From MRBY01 sp943371005 (GTDB taxonomy: Bacteria > Cyanobacteriota > Cyanobacteriia > Cyanobacteriales > MRBY01), in NCBI GenBank assembly GCA_943371005.1, contig CALRTB020000012.1, positions 29,226-93,225 on the forward strand: a stretch of 64,000 bases of DNA, written 5' to 3'. Positions 43,048-52,513 of the stretch are shown in pieces; position 1 is the stretch's first letter; each line of letters opens with the position of its first letter. The notes under the pieces were generated by a model. The model was not told the DNA's origin and ran no database searches. It worked only from the letters and a program-made list of their open reading frames with translations. A program made the position numbers and the translations under genes.

Positions 43048-44145
43048 ATGTCATCGACACGCGCAAAAATAGCCGTAGACGCTATGGGGGGAGATTATGC
43101 TCCAGACGAAATCGTTGCTGGGGCGATCCGAGCCGTAGAAGAACTCAACGTAGAAGTTTTTCTAGTCGGTGACCCTGTCCGCATTCAAAAGTATTTGGAC
43201 GAACATTCGTCCCCAGGCACCCAGTTTCTCCATGTGGTAGAGGCCGAAGGGGTAGTGGAAATGTGCGAAGAACCCCTCGTGGCCATTCGGCGCAAACCCA
43301 AAGCCTCAATCAATTTATCGATGCAGCTTGTCCGCAAAAAACAAGCCGATGCCGTCGTTTCAGCAGGGCATTCTGGGGCGGCAATGGCTGCTGCTCTCTT
43401 GAAACTAGGTCGCATTAAAGGCATTGATCGGCCTGCAATTGGCGCCGTATTTCCGACCCTTGATCCTGAGCGATCGGTAATTGTGCTCGATGTCGGCGCG
43501 AATGTTGATAGCCGCCCGAAATATCTCGAACAATTTGCCCTGATGGGCACCATTTACAGCAAATATGTATTGGGGAATAAAGAGCCGCAGGTTGGTTTAT
43601 TGAATATTGGTGAGGAACCTTCCAAGGGCAATGAACTGGCCCTCAAAACCCACGAATTATTGAGCAGTAACCCCGCAATTCCTTTCAAAGGGAACGCCGA
43701 AGGACGAGATGTGCTCTCCGGTGAGTTTGATGTGGTGGTCTGCGATGGCTTTACGGGGAATATCCTCTTAAAATTTGCGGAATCAGTCGGCGCGGTACTC
43801 CTACAAATTCTAAAAGAAGAACTACCCCGTGGTCTGCGGGGCAAGCTTGGGGCAGCGGTATTAACCCCAAACCTCAAGCGAATTAAGCAACGGATTGACC
43901 ATGCAGAACATGGTGGCGCACTTCTATTTGGAGTGGCTGGGGTGTGTATCATTAGCCACGGTAGTTCAAAGGCTCCTTCTATTTTTAATGCGATTCGTTT
44001 GGCAAAAGAGGCAATTGACAATCAGGTAATCCAACGGATTCAAAATTATACGGAGGAACATCAAGCCTTGCTTGAGCAAACAAACTCCACAGCCACGCCG
44101 CTCTCTGAAGTGGCGTCTAGTGCCATGATAGAAAAAAGCGAGTGA
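43048..44145 (+). CDS. plsX: phosphate acyltransferase PlsX
   Basis: PlsX converts acyl-ACP to acyl-phosphate for phospholipid synthesis. The sequence opens with AKIAVDAMGGDYAPDEIVAG, the family signature, and continues with VVSAGHSGAAMAAALLKLGR and FVVCDGFTGNILLK-like stretches (DVVVCDGFTGNILLKFAES). The tail (about 345-365) is low complexity. Length is slightly above the usual 330-350. Its stop overlaps the start region of fabH, a common plsX-fabH pair. Confidence 0.95.
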   Translation: MSSTRAKIAVDAMGGDYAPDEIVAGAIRAVEELNVEVFLVGDPVRIQKYLDEHSSPGTQFLHVVEAEGVVEMCEEPLVAIRRKPKASINLSMQLVRKKQADAVVSAGHSGAAMAAALLKLGRIKGIDRPAIGAVFPTLDPERSVIVLDVGANVDSRPKYLEQFALMGTIYSKYVLGNKEPQVGLLNIGEEPSKGNELALKTHELLSSNPAIPFKGNAEGRDVLSGEFDVVVCDGFTGNILLKFAESVGAVLLQILKEELPRGLRGKLGAAVLTPNLKRIKQRIDHAEHGGALLFGVAGVCIISHGSSKAPSIFNAIRLAKEAIDNQVIQRIQNYTEEHQALLEQTNSTATPLSEVASSAMIEKSE

Positions 44146-44195
44146 ATGAATTACTATCAGATGAATCATCTCCGAGGAAGAAAGGGAGTCGAGCA

Positions 44196-45200
44196 TTGAA
44201 ATTTGATGGGGCAGGTATTGCCATTACAGGAAGTGGCTCTGCCACACCAAAAGCGGTTATCCATAACGAGGATCTCAGCCAGTTGGTAGAGACTTCCGAT
44301 GAATGGATTCGCACGAGAACGGGCATCGCAAATCGTCATTTACTCCCAGAAGATAGTAGTTTGAGTGAACTGGCGGCAGCAGCAGCAAAAAAGGCGATCG
44401 CCGCCGCCCATTTGCATCCAGAAGAAATTGATTTGATTATCCTGGCGACATCTACACCGGATGATTTGTTTGGTAGTGCCGGGAAAGTACAGCAGTTGAT
44501 CGGCGCAAAAAATGCCACCGCCTTTGATCTAACGGCTGCCTGTTCTGGGTTTGTGTTCGGTTTAGTGACGGCAGCACAGTATATTCGGACGGGCACATTT
44601 CAAAAGATTGTTGTGATTGGCGCAGATGTGTTGTCTCGGTGGGTGGACTGGGGCGATCGCACTACCTGCGTGTTGTTTGGCGATGGCGCAGGGGCCGTAG
44701 TCTGTCAAAGCAGCCCGCAGGATCAGTTGCTCGGCTTTGAGATGTACAGCGATGGCAGCCAAAACGAATGTCTGAATCTTGCCTACGAAGGTCATCCGAA
44801 GTATTTAATCCATGATGTGTCGATTCAAAAAGGTGGCTATCAAGCAATCACCATGAATGGGCGCGAAGTTTATCGCTTTGCGGTGGCGAAGGTGCCGGAA
44901 GTGATCGAAAAAACCCTATTCCGGGCAGGTCTGACCACAGATGATATTGATTGGCTCATTCTCCATCAGGCAAACCAACGGATCATCGATGCCGTGGCAA
45001 AACGGTTAAAGCTGCCCTCAGAAAAGGTAATTGCCAATCTCCAGGAATATGGAAACACCTCCGCTGCTTCAATTCCCATTGCCCTCGATGAAGCGGTGCG
45101 AGCTGGCAAAATTAAACCGGGTCAAACGGTAGCCACTTCTGGATTTGGTGCTGGTCTATCTTGGGGATCGGCTATTTTTAAATGGGGTTTACCCCACTAA
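44196..45200 (+). CDS. fabH: beta-ketoacyl-ACP synthase III
   Basis: FabH starts fatty acid synthesis by joining acetyl-CoA and malonyl-ACP. The catalytic Cys is in FDLTAACSGFVFGLV, with His in LILHQANQRIID and Asn in YGNTSAASIPIAL. A GTG at 44142 overlaps plsX and is the longest start, but a TTG at 44196 (reading KFDGAGIAITGSG) has an AGGGAG seven bases upstream and gives 334 residues, closer to the usual length. Both are possible; I favour TTG. Confidence 0.93.
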   Translation: MKFDGAGIAITGSGSATPKAVIHNEDLSQLVETSDEWIRTRTGIANRHLLPEDSSLSELAAAAAKKAIAAAHLHPEEIDLIILATSTPDDLFGSAGKVQQLIGAKNATAFDLTAACSGFVFGLVTAAQYIRTGTFQKIVVIGADVLSRWVDWGDRTTCVLFGDGAGAVVCQSSPQDQLLGFEMYSDGSQNECLNLAYEGHPKYLIHDVSIQKGGYQAITMNGREVYRFAVAKVPEVIEKTLFRAGLTTDDIDWLILHQANQRIIDAVAKRLKLPSEKVIANLQEYGNTSAASIPIALDEAVRAGKIKPGQTVATSGFGAGLSWGSAIFKWGLPH

Positions 45201-45224
45201 AAGGCGATCGCCCTCTGAAGAAAA

Positions 45225-45608
45225 TTACGTGAGTAAAAATATTACGCTGGGGCAAAATAACAAAACAAGCATACCAATGCCCAATAAATTACCTTTCAGT
45301 GGATTGAAATCATCCACAATTTTCTGCCATGGTAAGCGAAATACATATCTGCCAAAATACAAATCTAAAGACAGCATCACCATGACCCAAATCAAGCCAA
45401 TTCCGACACATTCAAGCAGATTTTGAGGCTTGATCCAGGGTAAGCAAAACCAGGTAATTAAAGTAAAAAGAATGATTCCTGAGCCGAGGCTAATATTTTT
45501 CCCTTTGCGGCGGCCAAACTTTTTCTGGAGATATCTCACACGCAAATTGCCATTCATGATTTCTCCAAAGGCAATTAGAATTCCAACCAGAAAAGCTCTA
45601 ACAATCAT
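45225..45608 (-). CDS. small multi-span membrane protein, unknown
   Basis: I do not recognise this 127-residue protein. It has about four membrane spans (2-18, 42-57, 66-84, 107-125) and basic loops (RYLQKKFGRRKGKN). The gene is AT-rich like its two minus-strand neighbours and unlike fabH. It could be part of a small transferred block. Confidence 0.6.
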   Translation of the reverse strand: MIVRAFLVGILIAFGEIMNGNLRVRYLQKKFGRRKGKNISLGSGIILFTLITWFCLPWIKPQNLLECVGIGLIWVMVMLSLDLYFGRYVFRLPWQKIVDDFNPLKGNLLGIGMLVLLFCPSVIFLLT

Positions 45609-45647
45609 CGGTCATTAGCCTGAAGTAAAAGATGACTTAGTTATTTA

Positions 45648-46400
45648 TCAATTCAATTTTTTCACAATATATACTCCATAACTGTAATTGGCTTTATATT
45701 GTTCATATAGTCGAATCTCACGCATTTCCATCTCGACGATATCTTGGGCTTCTTCACAATTATTATTTCGGTTTAAAAAGTCTTGAAAACGAGCTTGCAT
45801 CGGTTGATAATAATTTTCCAACCAACAATGTTCGGGCAGAGTAAAGTAACCAATAGGCGAATAGCCGTTCTGTTCAAGTAGGGCAATCTTGGCAGAAGCT
45901 ACATCAATTTCTGGATATTCAACTTCCCAATATTTCTGAATTTCTATCGGGCGAGAATTTGTTAACCAAGTGATTTCTGAAGCGACCAAGAGTCCACCTG
46001 GTTTTAGGTAACGGTACCAGTCTTTGATCCCTTTTTCAAAGCCAATATTATAGATCGCGCCTTCAGACCAAACTATGTCAAATTCTGCATCGTTAAAAGG
46101 TAAATTTTCCATGGAACAGCACAGGGGAGAAATTTTTTCTGTTAGTCCCTGTTTTTTGGCTCGATCTGCAAGAACATCCAGAAAATCTTGGAGGAAATCG
46201 ACTGCAGTAATTTGCGCGTTTAATTGTTCCGCAAGTATCAGCGTTGAAGCCCCTGTTCCACAACCGATGTCGGCAATTTTTAAGGGGGCAGTTTTGTCTA
46301 TCCTCGACAGATTAAGAGCTAGTTGAGTTGCTAGATCTCCCCCAGGCCCTTGACGTTCAGCATTTTTATGGAGGTCTATTAAAAGTTGATAATCGTCCAC
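45648..46400 (-). CDS. class I SAM-dependent methyltransferase
   Basis: The 250-residue protein has the class I methyltransferase fold with SAM motif IADIGCGTGASTLILAEQ (about 42-59), acidic ITAVDFLQDFL, and FDIVWSEGAIYNIGFEKG. It resembles small-molecule or ubiquinone-type methyltransferases, with no clear substrate. The start is GTG, with an AGGA eight bases upstream. Codon use is AT-rich. Confidence 0.82.
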   Translation of the reverse strand: MDDYQLLIDLHKNAERQGPGGDLATQLALNLSRIDKTAPLKIADIGCGTGASTLILAEQLNAQITAVDFLQDFLDVLADRAKKQGLTEKISPLCCSMENLPFNDAEFDIVWSEGAIYNIGFEKGIKDWYRYLKPGGLLVASEITWLTNSRPIEIQKYWEVEYPEIDVASAKIALLEQNGYSPIGYFTLPEHCWLENYYQPMQARFQDFLNRNNNCEEAQDIVEMEMREIRLYEQYKANYSYGVYIVKKLN

Positions 46401-46526
46401 TGATTCATCCTGATAAGTACTTATCTTTCTTCACTATAGCCCAGATGAACTAGAGGTCAATACTCACCTCAGGCGATCGCCATTATCTGCCATCTTCCAC
46501 AGTTCAAAATATTATTACTTGATTCA

Positions 46527-47594
46527 TTATCTTTGTTTGTTTTTCATGATCGACTTAACCATCTTTCCAAACTGCCTATCTTTTTTTCTTTTTTCAAGGT
46601 AGGACATTTCATTAAATGCCGATTCCTTTTTCATTTTCAGATAATTTTGATAACGTTTTTCAGAGAGATCACCAACTTCTATGGCAGCGAGAATGGCACA
46701 ACCTTTTTCATTTGTGTGGGAACAATTGGAAAATTTACAATTTTTTGAAAGTTCTGTAATTTCTGAAAAGGTTTCATCTAATCCTTCATCTATAGATATA
46801 CTCCCAAGCTCTCTCATGCCCGGAGTGTCTATGATCATTGCCCCATTTTTGAGGCGGACGAGTTGACGGCTGGTTGTTGTGTGACGACCTTTACTCTGGA
46901 TTTTACTGACGGATTGTGTTTCATATTTTTCAGAACCGATGATGCGGTTTAATAAAGTGGTTTTACCAACACCAGAAGAACCGAGTAGACAGTAAGACCA
47001 TTCACTCTTGAGTAAACTGATTACTTGATCAATATTTTCTTGGTTTAAGTTACTAAACTCTAGCACTAGATTGTGGGGGGCGATCGCCAGAACTTTTTGC
47101 TTGATTTTTAATATTTTATCCTTGGGGATAAGGTCACATTTACTCAGGAGAATAATTGGTTCAATGCCGCTTTCATTAATCATTACAAGATAGCGTTCTA
47201 GCCTGCGCAGATTAAAATTTTCATTCAAAGATTGAATAATGAAGGCAACATCAATATTGGCAGCAATTAACTGAAAATCAACCGTTTTTCCCGCTGTTTT
47301 TCTTTGTAGCAGCGTTTTTCTGGGGAAAATACCATAGATGATGGCATGGGTATCATTATCAAAAAAATCAGCATATACCCAGTCGCCCGTAGTGGGTAGA
47401 TCCTGAGATGATTCGACACGATACAGCAGATTTCCTGACAATTCGGCGAATATTTCTGCTCCTCCCTTGGTTACGGTGTAGCTATCTTTGTGCACAGCAA
47501 TTACCCGAGCAATATCGTGTGCGGCAATCATCGCCTCATCTACTCGACTCTGAAACCAGTCGCTATATCCGAAACAGTTGAGATCGCTCATCAT
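46527..47594 (-). CDS. rsgA: ribosome small subunit-dependent GTPase RsgA-type
   Basis: RsgA (YjeQ) is a circularly permuted GTPase that checks 30S subunit maturation. The 355 residues show an N-terminal OB-like domain (about 25-95), G4 LLSKCDLIP, then G1 GSSGVGKTTLLN and G3 DTPGMRELG in the permuted order, and a C-terminal zinc site CKFSNCSHTNEKGC. The gene is unusually rich in A/T codons (many AAA, ATT) compared with neighbours such as fabH, which could mean a second, transferred copy rather than the native one. Confidence 0.87.
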   Translation of the reverse strand: MMSDLNCFGYSDWFQSRVDEAMIAAHDIARVIAVHKDSYTVTKGGAEIFAELSGNLLYRVESSQDLPTTGDWVYADFFDNDTHAIIYGIFPRKTLLQRKTAGKTVDFQLIAANIDVAFIIQSLNENFNLRRLERYLVMINESGIEPIILLSKCDLIPKDKILKIKQKVLAIAPHNLVLEFSNLNQENIDQVISLLKSEWSYCLLGSSGVGKTTLLNRIIGSEKYETQSVSKIQSKGRHTTTSRQLVRLKNGAMIIDTPGMRELGSISIDEGLDETFSEITELSKNCKFSNCSHTNEKGCAILAAIEVGDLSEKRYQNYLKMKKESAFNEMSYLEKRKKDRQFGKMVKSIMKNKQR

Positions 47595-47697
47595 TCATGC
47601 CCTGTGTTGTCCCTACTGCTACATTCAACTAGGCGATCGCCGCTAATCTGCTACTCATAATTTTTTATATTTTAAACAAAAATATTCTGAATCAATC

Positions 47698-48984
47698 CTA
47701 CATCGTCGGTGTTAGGGTGACAATCCCGTAGGCTTCTGGGTTGAGATAGTTTTGTACAGATTGTTGAATGGTTTCAAGGGTAATGGCTTGGAGTAATTCA
47801 GGATAATTTAAAGCGGGTTCGAGATCCCGTAATAACGAGTAATAGTAACCATATAAATTGGTGCGATCACTGGGTCGTTCATTGCCAAAAATAAAGCGAT
47901 TGGCCACTTGGGTTTTAACCCGCTCTAATTCGTTGGGCAAAATAGAGGCGGCACGAATGGTTTGGATTTGCTCGATAATCGCCGCTTCGACGGCAGGAAT
48001 ATTTTCCGCTGGCAATTGGACTGAAATGTAAAACACGCCCTGTTGTTTTTGGGTGAAGTTACTGACGCTAATTTGGGTGACAAGACCCCTTTGTTCCCGG
48101 AGATCCTGCACGAGGCGCGAAACTTTACCTTGTCCTAACACCGTCGCCAAAATGTCGAGGGCATAGGTTTCCTCTAAATCTGTTAGCCCCGGTACCCGCC
48201 ACATCATCACTAAGCGAGCTTGCTGGAGGCCATCATCTTCGTAGTGGCGACGCACAATTGTCTCAAAGGGCGCTTCAGGGGCATGGTTATCAAAAATCGG
48301 CACCGACGGGGTTGTTTGCGGTTGATGGAGTCGATCAAAGGCTTCGGCAACGAGCTCAATCAGGCGATCGCCTTCTAAATTCCCGGCAACGGCGGCGGTC
48401 ATACGTTGGGGCTGGTACCAAAACCCGTGAAAATCTCGCATTTGTTGAGCTTGGAGATTTTCGATTACTTCACTGGGGCCGAGGACCGGACGACGATAGG
48501 GTAACCGTTCAAATCCCGTTTCAATGGCGCGGAAGTAGGTGCGGCGCCGGGGATTATCTTCAGAACGACGAATTTCTTCGAGCACCACATGGCGTTCTCG
48601 TTCAAAGGCGGCATCGGGAATGCTGGGATTTAGCACCACATCTAGTTGGAGGGGGGCAAGTTCCGCAAAATCTTGGGGGGCACAGGTAATGTAATAGTGG
48701 GTATATTCTTGGCTAGTGGCGGCGTTGGTGACGGCTCCCTTGGCTTCAATGCGCTGTTCAAATTCGCCATTCCCAATTTGGGGAGTTCCCTTAAAGACCA
48801 TATGCTCCAGGAAATGAGCCATACCATTGATACTGTTGGCTTCCACGGCAGACCCCACATTGAGCCACACATTAAGGCTCACGGCGTCAACCGGCACCTG
48901 CTCGGCAATGATTGTTAACCCATTGGCAAGGGTCTTAATCGTTGGTTGGTTGAGGCGTGGGCTGGGCACTAGGATGGAGGTCAT
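47698..48984 (-). CDS. M16 family zinc protease, active subunit
   Basis: This pitrilysin-family protein of about 428 residues has the intact HFLEH zinc motif (AHFLEHMVFKGT) and the downstream Glu in VLEEIRRSEDNP. It has no signal peptide. It is typical of the mitochondrial-processing-peptidase-like group. ATG at 48984 (MTSILVPSPRLNQ) is preferred; the reading to 49002 adds six residues. It could pair with the inactive M16 chain at 16292-17776, though that one carries an export signal. Confidence 0.88.
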   Translation of the reverse strand: MTSILVPSPRLNQPTIKTLANGLTIIAEQVPVDAVSLNVWLNVGSAVEANSINGMAHFLEHMVFKGTPQIGNGEFEQRIEAKGAVTNAATSQEYTHYYITCAPQDFAELAPLQLDVVLNPSIPDAAFERERHVVLEEIRRSEDNPRRRTYFRAIETGFERLPYRRPVLGPSEVIENLQAQQMRDFHGFWYQPQRMTAAVAGNLEGDRLIELVAEAFDRLHQPQTTPSVPIFDNHAPEAPFETIVRRHYEDDGLQQARLVMMWRVPGLTDLEETYALDILATVLGQGKVSRLVQDLREQRGLVTQISVSNFTQKQQGVFYISVQLPAENIPAVEAAIIEQIQTIRAASILPNELERVKTQVANRFIFGNERPSDRTNLYGYYYSLLRDLEPALNYPELLQAITLETIQQSVQNYLNPEAYGIVTLTPTM

Positions 48985-49035
48985 GGGGCGAAGCGTTGGC
49001 AATTCAAAGTTTTTCCGTGTTTTTACTTTAACGCA

Positions 49036-49869
49036 ATGTTGTTCATCGAGTTTTTACAGAAGGTTTTTGGGGACAGGTTTTTAGGCTTTTTTCTGGTGGT
49101 AACACACCTGGGGGGAGAAGCAATTTATATTTTGTTGTTGAGTTTGTATTATTGGCTACTGGATCCCCGGCGGGGTCGGCTCATAACTCTAATTTTGACC
49201 CTGAGTGTGATCAGTAATATTGTTCTGAAAAATGCTTTTGCTTTGCCCCGCCCCTATGTGGTAAATCCGGCGGTGATCACCCCAGAGGCGTTTCATACGG
49301 AGGGTAGTTTTAGTTTTCCCAGCGGCCATGCCCAAGGAATTACGACATTTTGGGGGGCGATCGCCTGGCTGCATCAAAAAGTCTGGCTATGGGGGGTGGC
49401 GATTGGGATCATCGTTGTGGTGTGTCTCTCGCGCTTGTATTTAGGGGTGCATTTCCCGGTAGATGTGGCTGCTGGGATGCTTTTGGGAATTTTTTGGATC
49501 ACCGTTGGTCTATGGCTCAATGGGAGGATCTCATTACCGGATTACCATTGGTGGCAAAAAATTGGCTTTTGGGGTCTGGGGGGATTGGTGGCGATCGCCT
49601 TACCGAGCTTGGCGGATTTGCTAGGGATTTTTTGCGGCTTTTTTGTGCTCCCCAGCATTACCTTTACACCTCCCCAGGGCTACCGCAAAAAATTTATGCT
49701 CGGATTTGGTGGACTGGTGATCCTAATCCTCAGTTACCTACTGTTAAAAGGGGCGAGTCTGTGGCTGCCCCCAAGTGGCCTGGTTAATTATGGGCGATAT
49801 TTGGCGATCGCCCTCATCGTTACAGAAGGTATCCCCCGTCTCTGGCAACGCCTCCACCCAGTAAGATAA
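49036..49869 (+). CDS. PAP2-type phosphatase, membrane-bound
   Basis: The 277-residue protein carries the three PAP2 acid-phosphatase motifs in order: KNAFALPRPYV, PSGHAQG and SRLYLGVHFPVDV. It has about six or seven membrane spans. Family members dephosphorylate lipid phosphates such as undecaprenyl diphosphate or phosphatidate. The substrate is not clear from sequence. It is divergent from the M16 gene with about 50 bp between them. Confidence 0.87.
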   Translation: MLFIEFLQKVFGDRFLGFFLVVTHLGGEAIYILLLSLYYWLLDPRRGRLITLILTLSVISNIVLKNAFALPRPYVVNPAVITPEAFHTEGSFSFPSGHAQGITTFWGAIAWLHQKVWLWGVAIGIIVVVCLSRLYLGVHFPVDVAAGMLLGIFWITVGLWLNGRISLPDYHWWQKIGFWGLGGLVAIALPSLADLLGIFCGFFVLPSITFTPPQGYRKKFMLGFGGLVILILSYLLLKGASLWLPPSGLVNYGRYLAIALIVTEGIPRLWQRLHPVR

Positions 49870-49893
49870 AAGCACGCCACATCGCACAAATTC

Positions 49894-50835
49894 ATGACCC
49901 AAGACTTTGATCTCAACCCGACTATTCCCGTCGCTCCCGCCGATTTTCGTTCTGGTTTTGTCGCCCTGATCGGTCGCCCCAATGTGGGCAAATCCACCCT
50001 AATGAATCAACTGATCGGTCAAAAAGTGGCGATCACCTCCCCCGTGGCCCAAACCACCCGCAATCGCCTCCGGGGCATCCTTTCTACCGACCAAGCGCAG
50101 ATTATTTTTGTTGATACCCCTGGGATCCACAAACCCCACCATGAGCTAGGAAAAATTTTGGTCAAAAATGCCCGCAGTACCGTCGGCGCTGTGGATTTAG
50201 TGGTGTTTATCGTTGATGGTGCCGTCCCCCTGGGTAAAGGCGATCAATTTATCGCGGATTTTTTGGTGAAGACCGAAGCCAAGGTGATTCTTGGGGTTAA
50301 CAAAATCGACCAACGTCCAGACAACCGCCCGGAGATCCTCGCCTCCTACCAAGCCCTTGCCACCCAAAACCATTGGCAACTCCAGGAATTTTCGGCCCTC
50401 GCTGGCGATCGCCTCCCCGAACTCCAAGACAAACTCATTAATACCCTTGATCCTGGCCCTTACTACTATCCCCCCGACCTCGTCACCGATCAGCCAGAGC
50501 GCTTTATCATGGCCGAACTAATCCGCGAACAAATTCTGCTCCACACTCGCCAAGAAATCCCCCATTCTGTGGCGATCGCCATCGAACAGGTCAATGAAAC
50601 CGAAGCCCTGACCGAAGTGCGGGCCGCCATCAACGTTGAACGCAATTCCCAAAAAGGAATCATCATCGGCAAAAAAGGGGCCATGCTCAAAACCATTGGT
50701 ACCGCCGCCCGCCAACAGATCCAAAAACTTATTGCCGGCAAAGTTTATCTGGAACTTTTCGTTAAAGTTCAGCCCAAATGGCGCCAATCCCGTACCCGCC
50801 TCGCCGAACTTGGGTATCGCCTCGAAGACAACTAA
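49894..50835 (+). CDS. era: GTPase Era
   Basis: Era is an essential GTPase that assembles the 30S subunit and binds 16S rRNA. The 313 residues show G1 GRPNVGKSTLMNQL, G2 SPVAQTTRNRLRGI, G3 DTPGIHKP, G4 NKIDQR and a C-terminal KH domain with GIIIGKKGAMLKTIG. The first 16 residues form a short extension. It is 24 bp after the PAP2 gene and may be co-transcribed. Confidence 0.96.
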   Translation: MTQDFDLNPTIPVAPADFRSGFVALIGRPNVGKSTLMNQLIGQKVAITSPVAQTTRNRLRGILSTDQAQIIFVDTPGIHKPHHELGKILVKNARSTVGAVDLVVFIVDGAVPLGKGDQFIADFLVKTEAKVILGVNKIDQRPDNRPEILASYQALATQNHWQLQEFSALAGDRLPELQDKLINTLDPGPYYYPPDLVTDQPERFIMAELIREQILLHTRQEIPHSVAIAIEQVNETEALTEVRAAINVERNSQKGIIIGKKGAMLKTIGTAARQQIQKLIAGKVYLELFVKVQPKWRQSRTRLAELGYRLEDN

Positions 50836-50869
50836 GTCTGCACCTTGGGAATACTGCCATCAATAACAA

Positions 50870-50899
50870 AGACTCCAAACCAAAAGGTGACTGGAGTCT
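50870..50899. terminator. hairpin between convergent era and khpA
   Basis: AGACTCCA (50870-50877) and TGGAGTCT (50892-50899) form an eight-pair stem with a 14-base loop. There is no strong T run, so a bidirectional terminator is likely but not certain. Confidence 0.5.
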
Positions 50900-50953
50900 C
50901 AGGGGGCATCCGCTAGGGATGTAATTTCAATTTTATCGCTGTGTAAAGGTAGC

Positions 50954-51391
50954 CTAACCCTCATCAGAGTTACGCAACTGGGGGCTAGGTTTTGGCGTGC
51001 GAGGCCGTCCCCGTCCGGATGACGTGCGACCACGCCGACTGTCTCCCCTTCTCCCCCGGGAAGCACCAGAGGAACGCTCCCTCTGACCGCTGTCGCCATC
51101 ATGGCTACCGTACACATCCAAAGAAACTTTCCGCTGAGGATCGGCGGCAGACCCATTGAGTACAGTTTCAATGGCCCGTAGATTTCGCCCACCACGGCCA
51201 AAAACTTTTCCCTTATCCTCTTGCTCAAAAGCAACACGAATTAGAACCCGGTTGCTACCAGATAGCTGTTCGCAATCAATCGCCAGGGATTGGGGATCAT
51301 CAAGCAATGGCTCTAGGAGAAATTTGGTTAATTTTTCGTAGTTTGCCGTTGCCGAATTGGATGCACTAGACAGATCGTCTAAATTAGACAT
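50954..51391 (-). CDS. khpA: KH domain RNA-binding protein (KhpA/YlqC type) with Arg/Gly-rich tail
   Basis: The 145-residue protein has a KH domain (about 15-92) with the GxxG loop in KVFGRGGRNLRAIE. The C-terminal third is rich in Arg, Gly and Ser (SRRGRTSSGRGRPR), longer than the about 80 residues usual for KhpA. KhpA binds RNA with KhpB in other bacteria. Its start overlaps the rpsP stop by one base (TAATG), the usual rpsP-khpA order. Confidence 0.88.
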   Translation of the reverse strand: MSNLDDLSSASNSATANYEKLTKFLLEPLLDDPQSLAIDCEQLSGSNRVLIRVAFEQEDKGKVFGRGGRNLRAIETVLNGSAADPQRKVSLDVYGSHDGDSGQRERSSGASRGRRGDSRRGRTSSGRGRPRTPKPSPQLRNSDEG

Positions 51392-51633
51392 TAAACTTGG
51401 TCGAATACTTTAGCTTTTTCGAGGAGGTCACGCACTGTTCCGGTCGGTTGAGCACCTTCTTTGAGACGCTTGACGATCGCCGGCACATTCAGGCGAGTTT
51501 CATCGGTACGGGGATTATAAAATCCGAGTTCTTCTAGGGGACGACCATCGCGGCGGCTGGTGCTTTGGGCTGCCACAAGACGATAGCTAACTTCTCTTTT
51601 TTTACCAAAACGCTTTAGACGGAGCTTTACCAT
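51391..51633 (-). CDS. rpsP: 30S ribosomal protein S16
   Basis: S16 is an 80-residue structural part of the 30S subunit. MVKLRLKRFGKKREVSYRLV starts the protein and the middle has RDGRPLEELGFYNP. The open frame extends much further upstream to 51819, but those 62 residues are unlike S16 and overlap the chorismate lyase gene; the ATG at 51633 is correct. It is the first gene of the rpsP-khpA pair. Confidence 0.96.
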   Translation of the reverse strand: MVKLRLKRFGKKREVSYRLVAAQSTSRRDGRPLEELGFYNPRTDETRLNVPAIVKRLKEGAQPTGTVRDLLEKAKVFDQV

Positions 51634-51802
51634 TTGTTTTAACTGTGAAAAATTTCTATAGAAATAACTATAACAGAGCCAATATACAATCAAAACATAA
51701 GCACTGGGGGATGTCAATTTCCCCTGGCTAGGTCTGGCAGCCCAGCGGCAGGGTTGGCAAGAATTGTTTATGATCAGTTCAGTTGAAGTTTTGTGAAGAA
51801 TC

Positions 51803-52426
51803 TTGACTCTAGCACTCAATTCTCCGTTTTTGGCAACGTATAAAGAGCGTCAGTGGCACTGTTTGGAACCCATCTGGCAAGGGGGGATGGCCGAGGTACA
51901 AAGGGGACTGCCCCATAACCAACTCGCCCCCCCATGGCAAATTTTGCTCCTGGGGGATGGTTCGCCGACGCGCCACCTGGGTCTACTGACACGGGAGAAA
52001 ATTGAGGTCGATGTGATCGATATGTCCCCCATTGGTACGGATAATGATGGGGCACCGAGTTTGATTTCTGCGATCCCCACGCCCCATTTGCGCCGCCAGG
52101 TATGGTTGCGGACGGCTGGGGGACAGCGTTTGGCCTATGCAACGTCCTGGTGGGATGCGAACCATGTGGATGACTATTTGCAAAATCGCAGTTTGCCCAT
52201 TTGGGAAAGTTTGTCGCGACTCCACACGGAACTGTACCGAGATATTCAAGGGATTTATCTGGGGCGATCGCCAATCTTAGAGGCGGCATTTCAGGAGAAA
52301 GGGCCTTTCTGGGGCCGACATTACCTGTTTTGGCACGATGGCAAACCCTTAACCTTAATTTACGAGGTATTTTCGCCCTATTTGCGCAAATATCTAGGGC
52401 AACCGAGTCAAGAATTTCCCCAATAG
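51803..52426 (+). CDS. chorismate lyase (cyanobacterial UbiC-like)
   Basis: The 207-residue protein resembles the cyanobacterial chorismate pyruvate-lyase (Synechocystis Sll1797) that makes 4-hydroxybenzoate for plastoquinone. It shows ILLLGDGSPTRHLGLLTRE, the buried Arg/Glu pattern with IDMSPIGTDND, and RLAYATSWWDANHVDDYL. The pattern fits the DUF98/chorismate lyase family. It starts just upstream of and divergent from rpsP. Confidence 0.8.
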   Translation: MTLALNSPFLATYKERQWHCLEPIWQGGMAEVQRGLPHNQLAPPWQILLLGDGSPTRHLGLLTREKIEVDVIDMSPIGTDNDGAPSLISAIPTPHLRRQVWLRTAGGQRLAYATSWWDANHVDDYLQNRSLPIWESLSRLHTELYRDIQGIYLGRSPILEAAFQEKGPFWGRHYLFWHDGKPLTLIYEVFSPYLRKYLGQPSQEFPQ

Positions 52427-52513
52427 AAAATTCCCCATCCCCAGGCGATCGCCACCATCAGGACGGGGTTAATGTTTCCTACCCTTGTGGATGTTGAGCG
52501 GTGCCTAAAAAAA

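Noticed and set aside
51634..51819. Upstream extension of rpsP
   Set aside because: The added 62 residues are unlike S16 and overlap the chorismate lyase gene; the ATG at 51633 is the normal S16 start.
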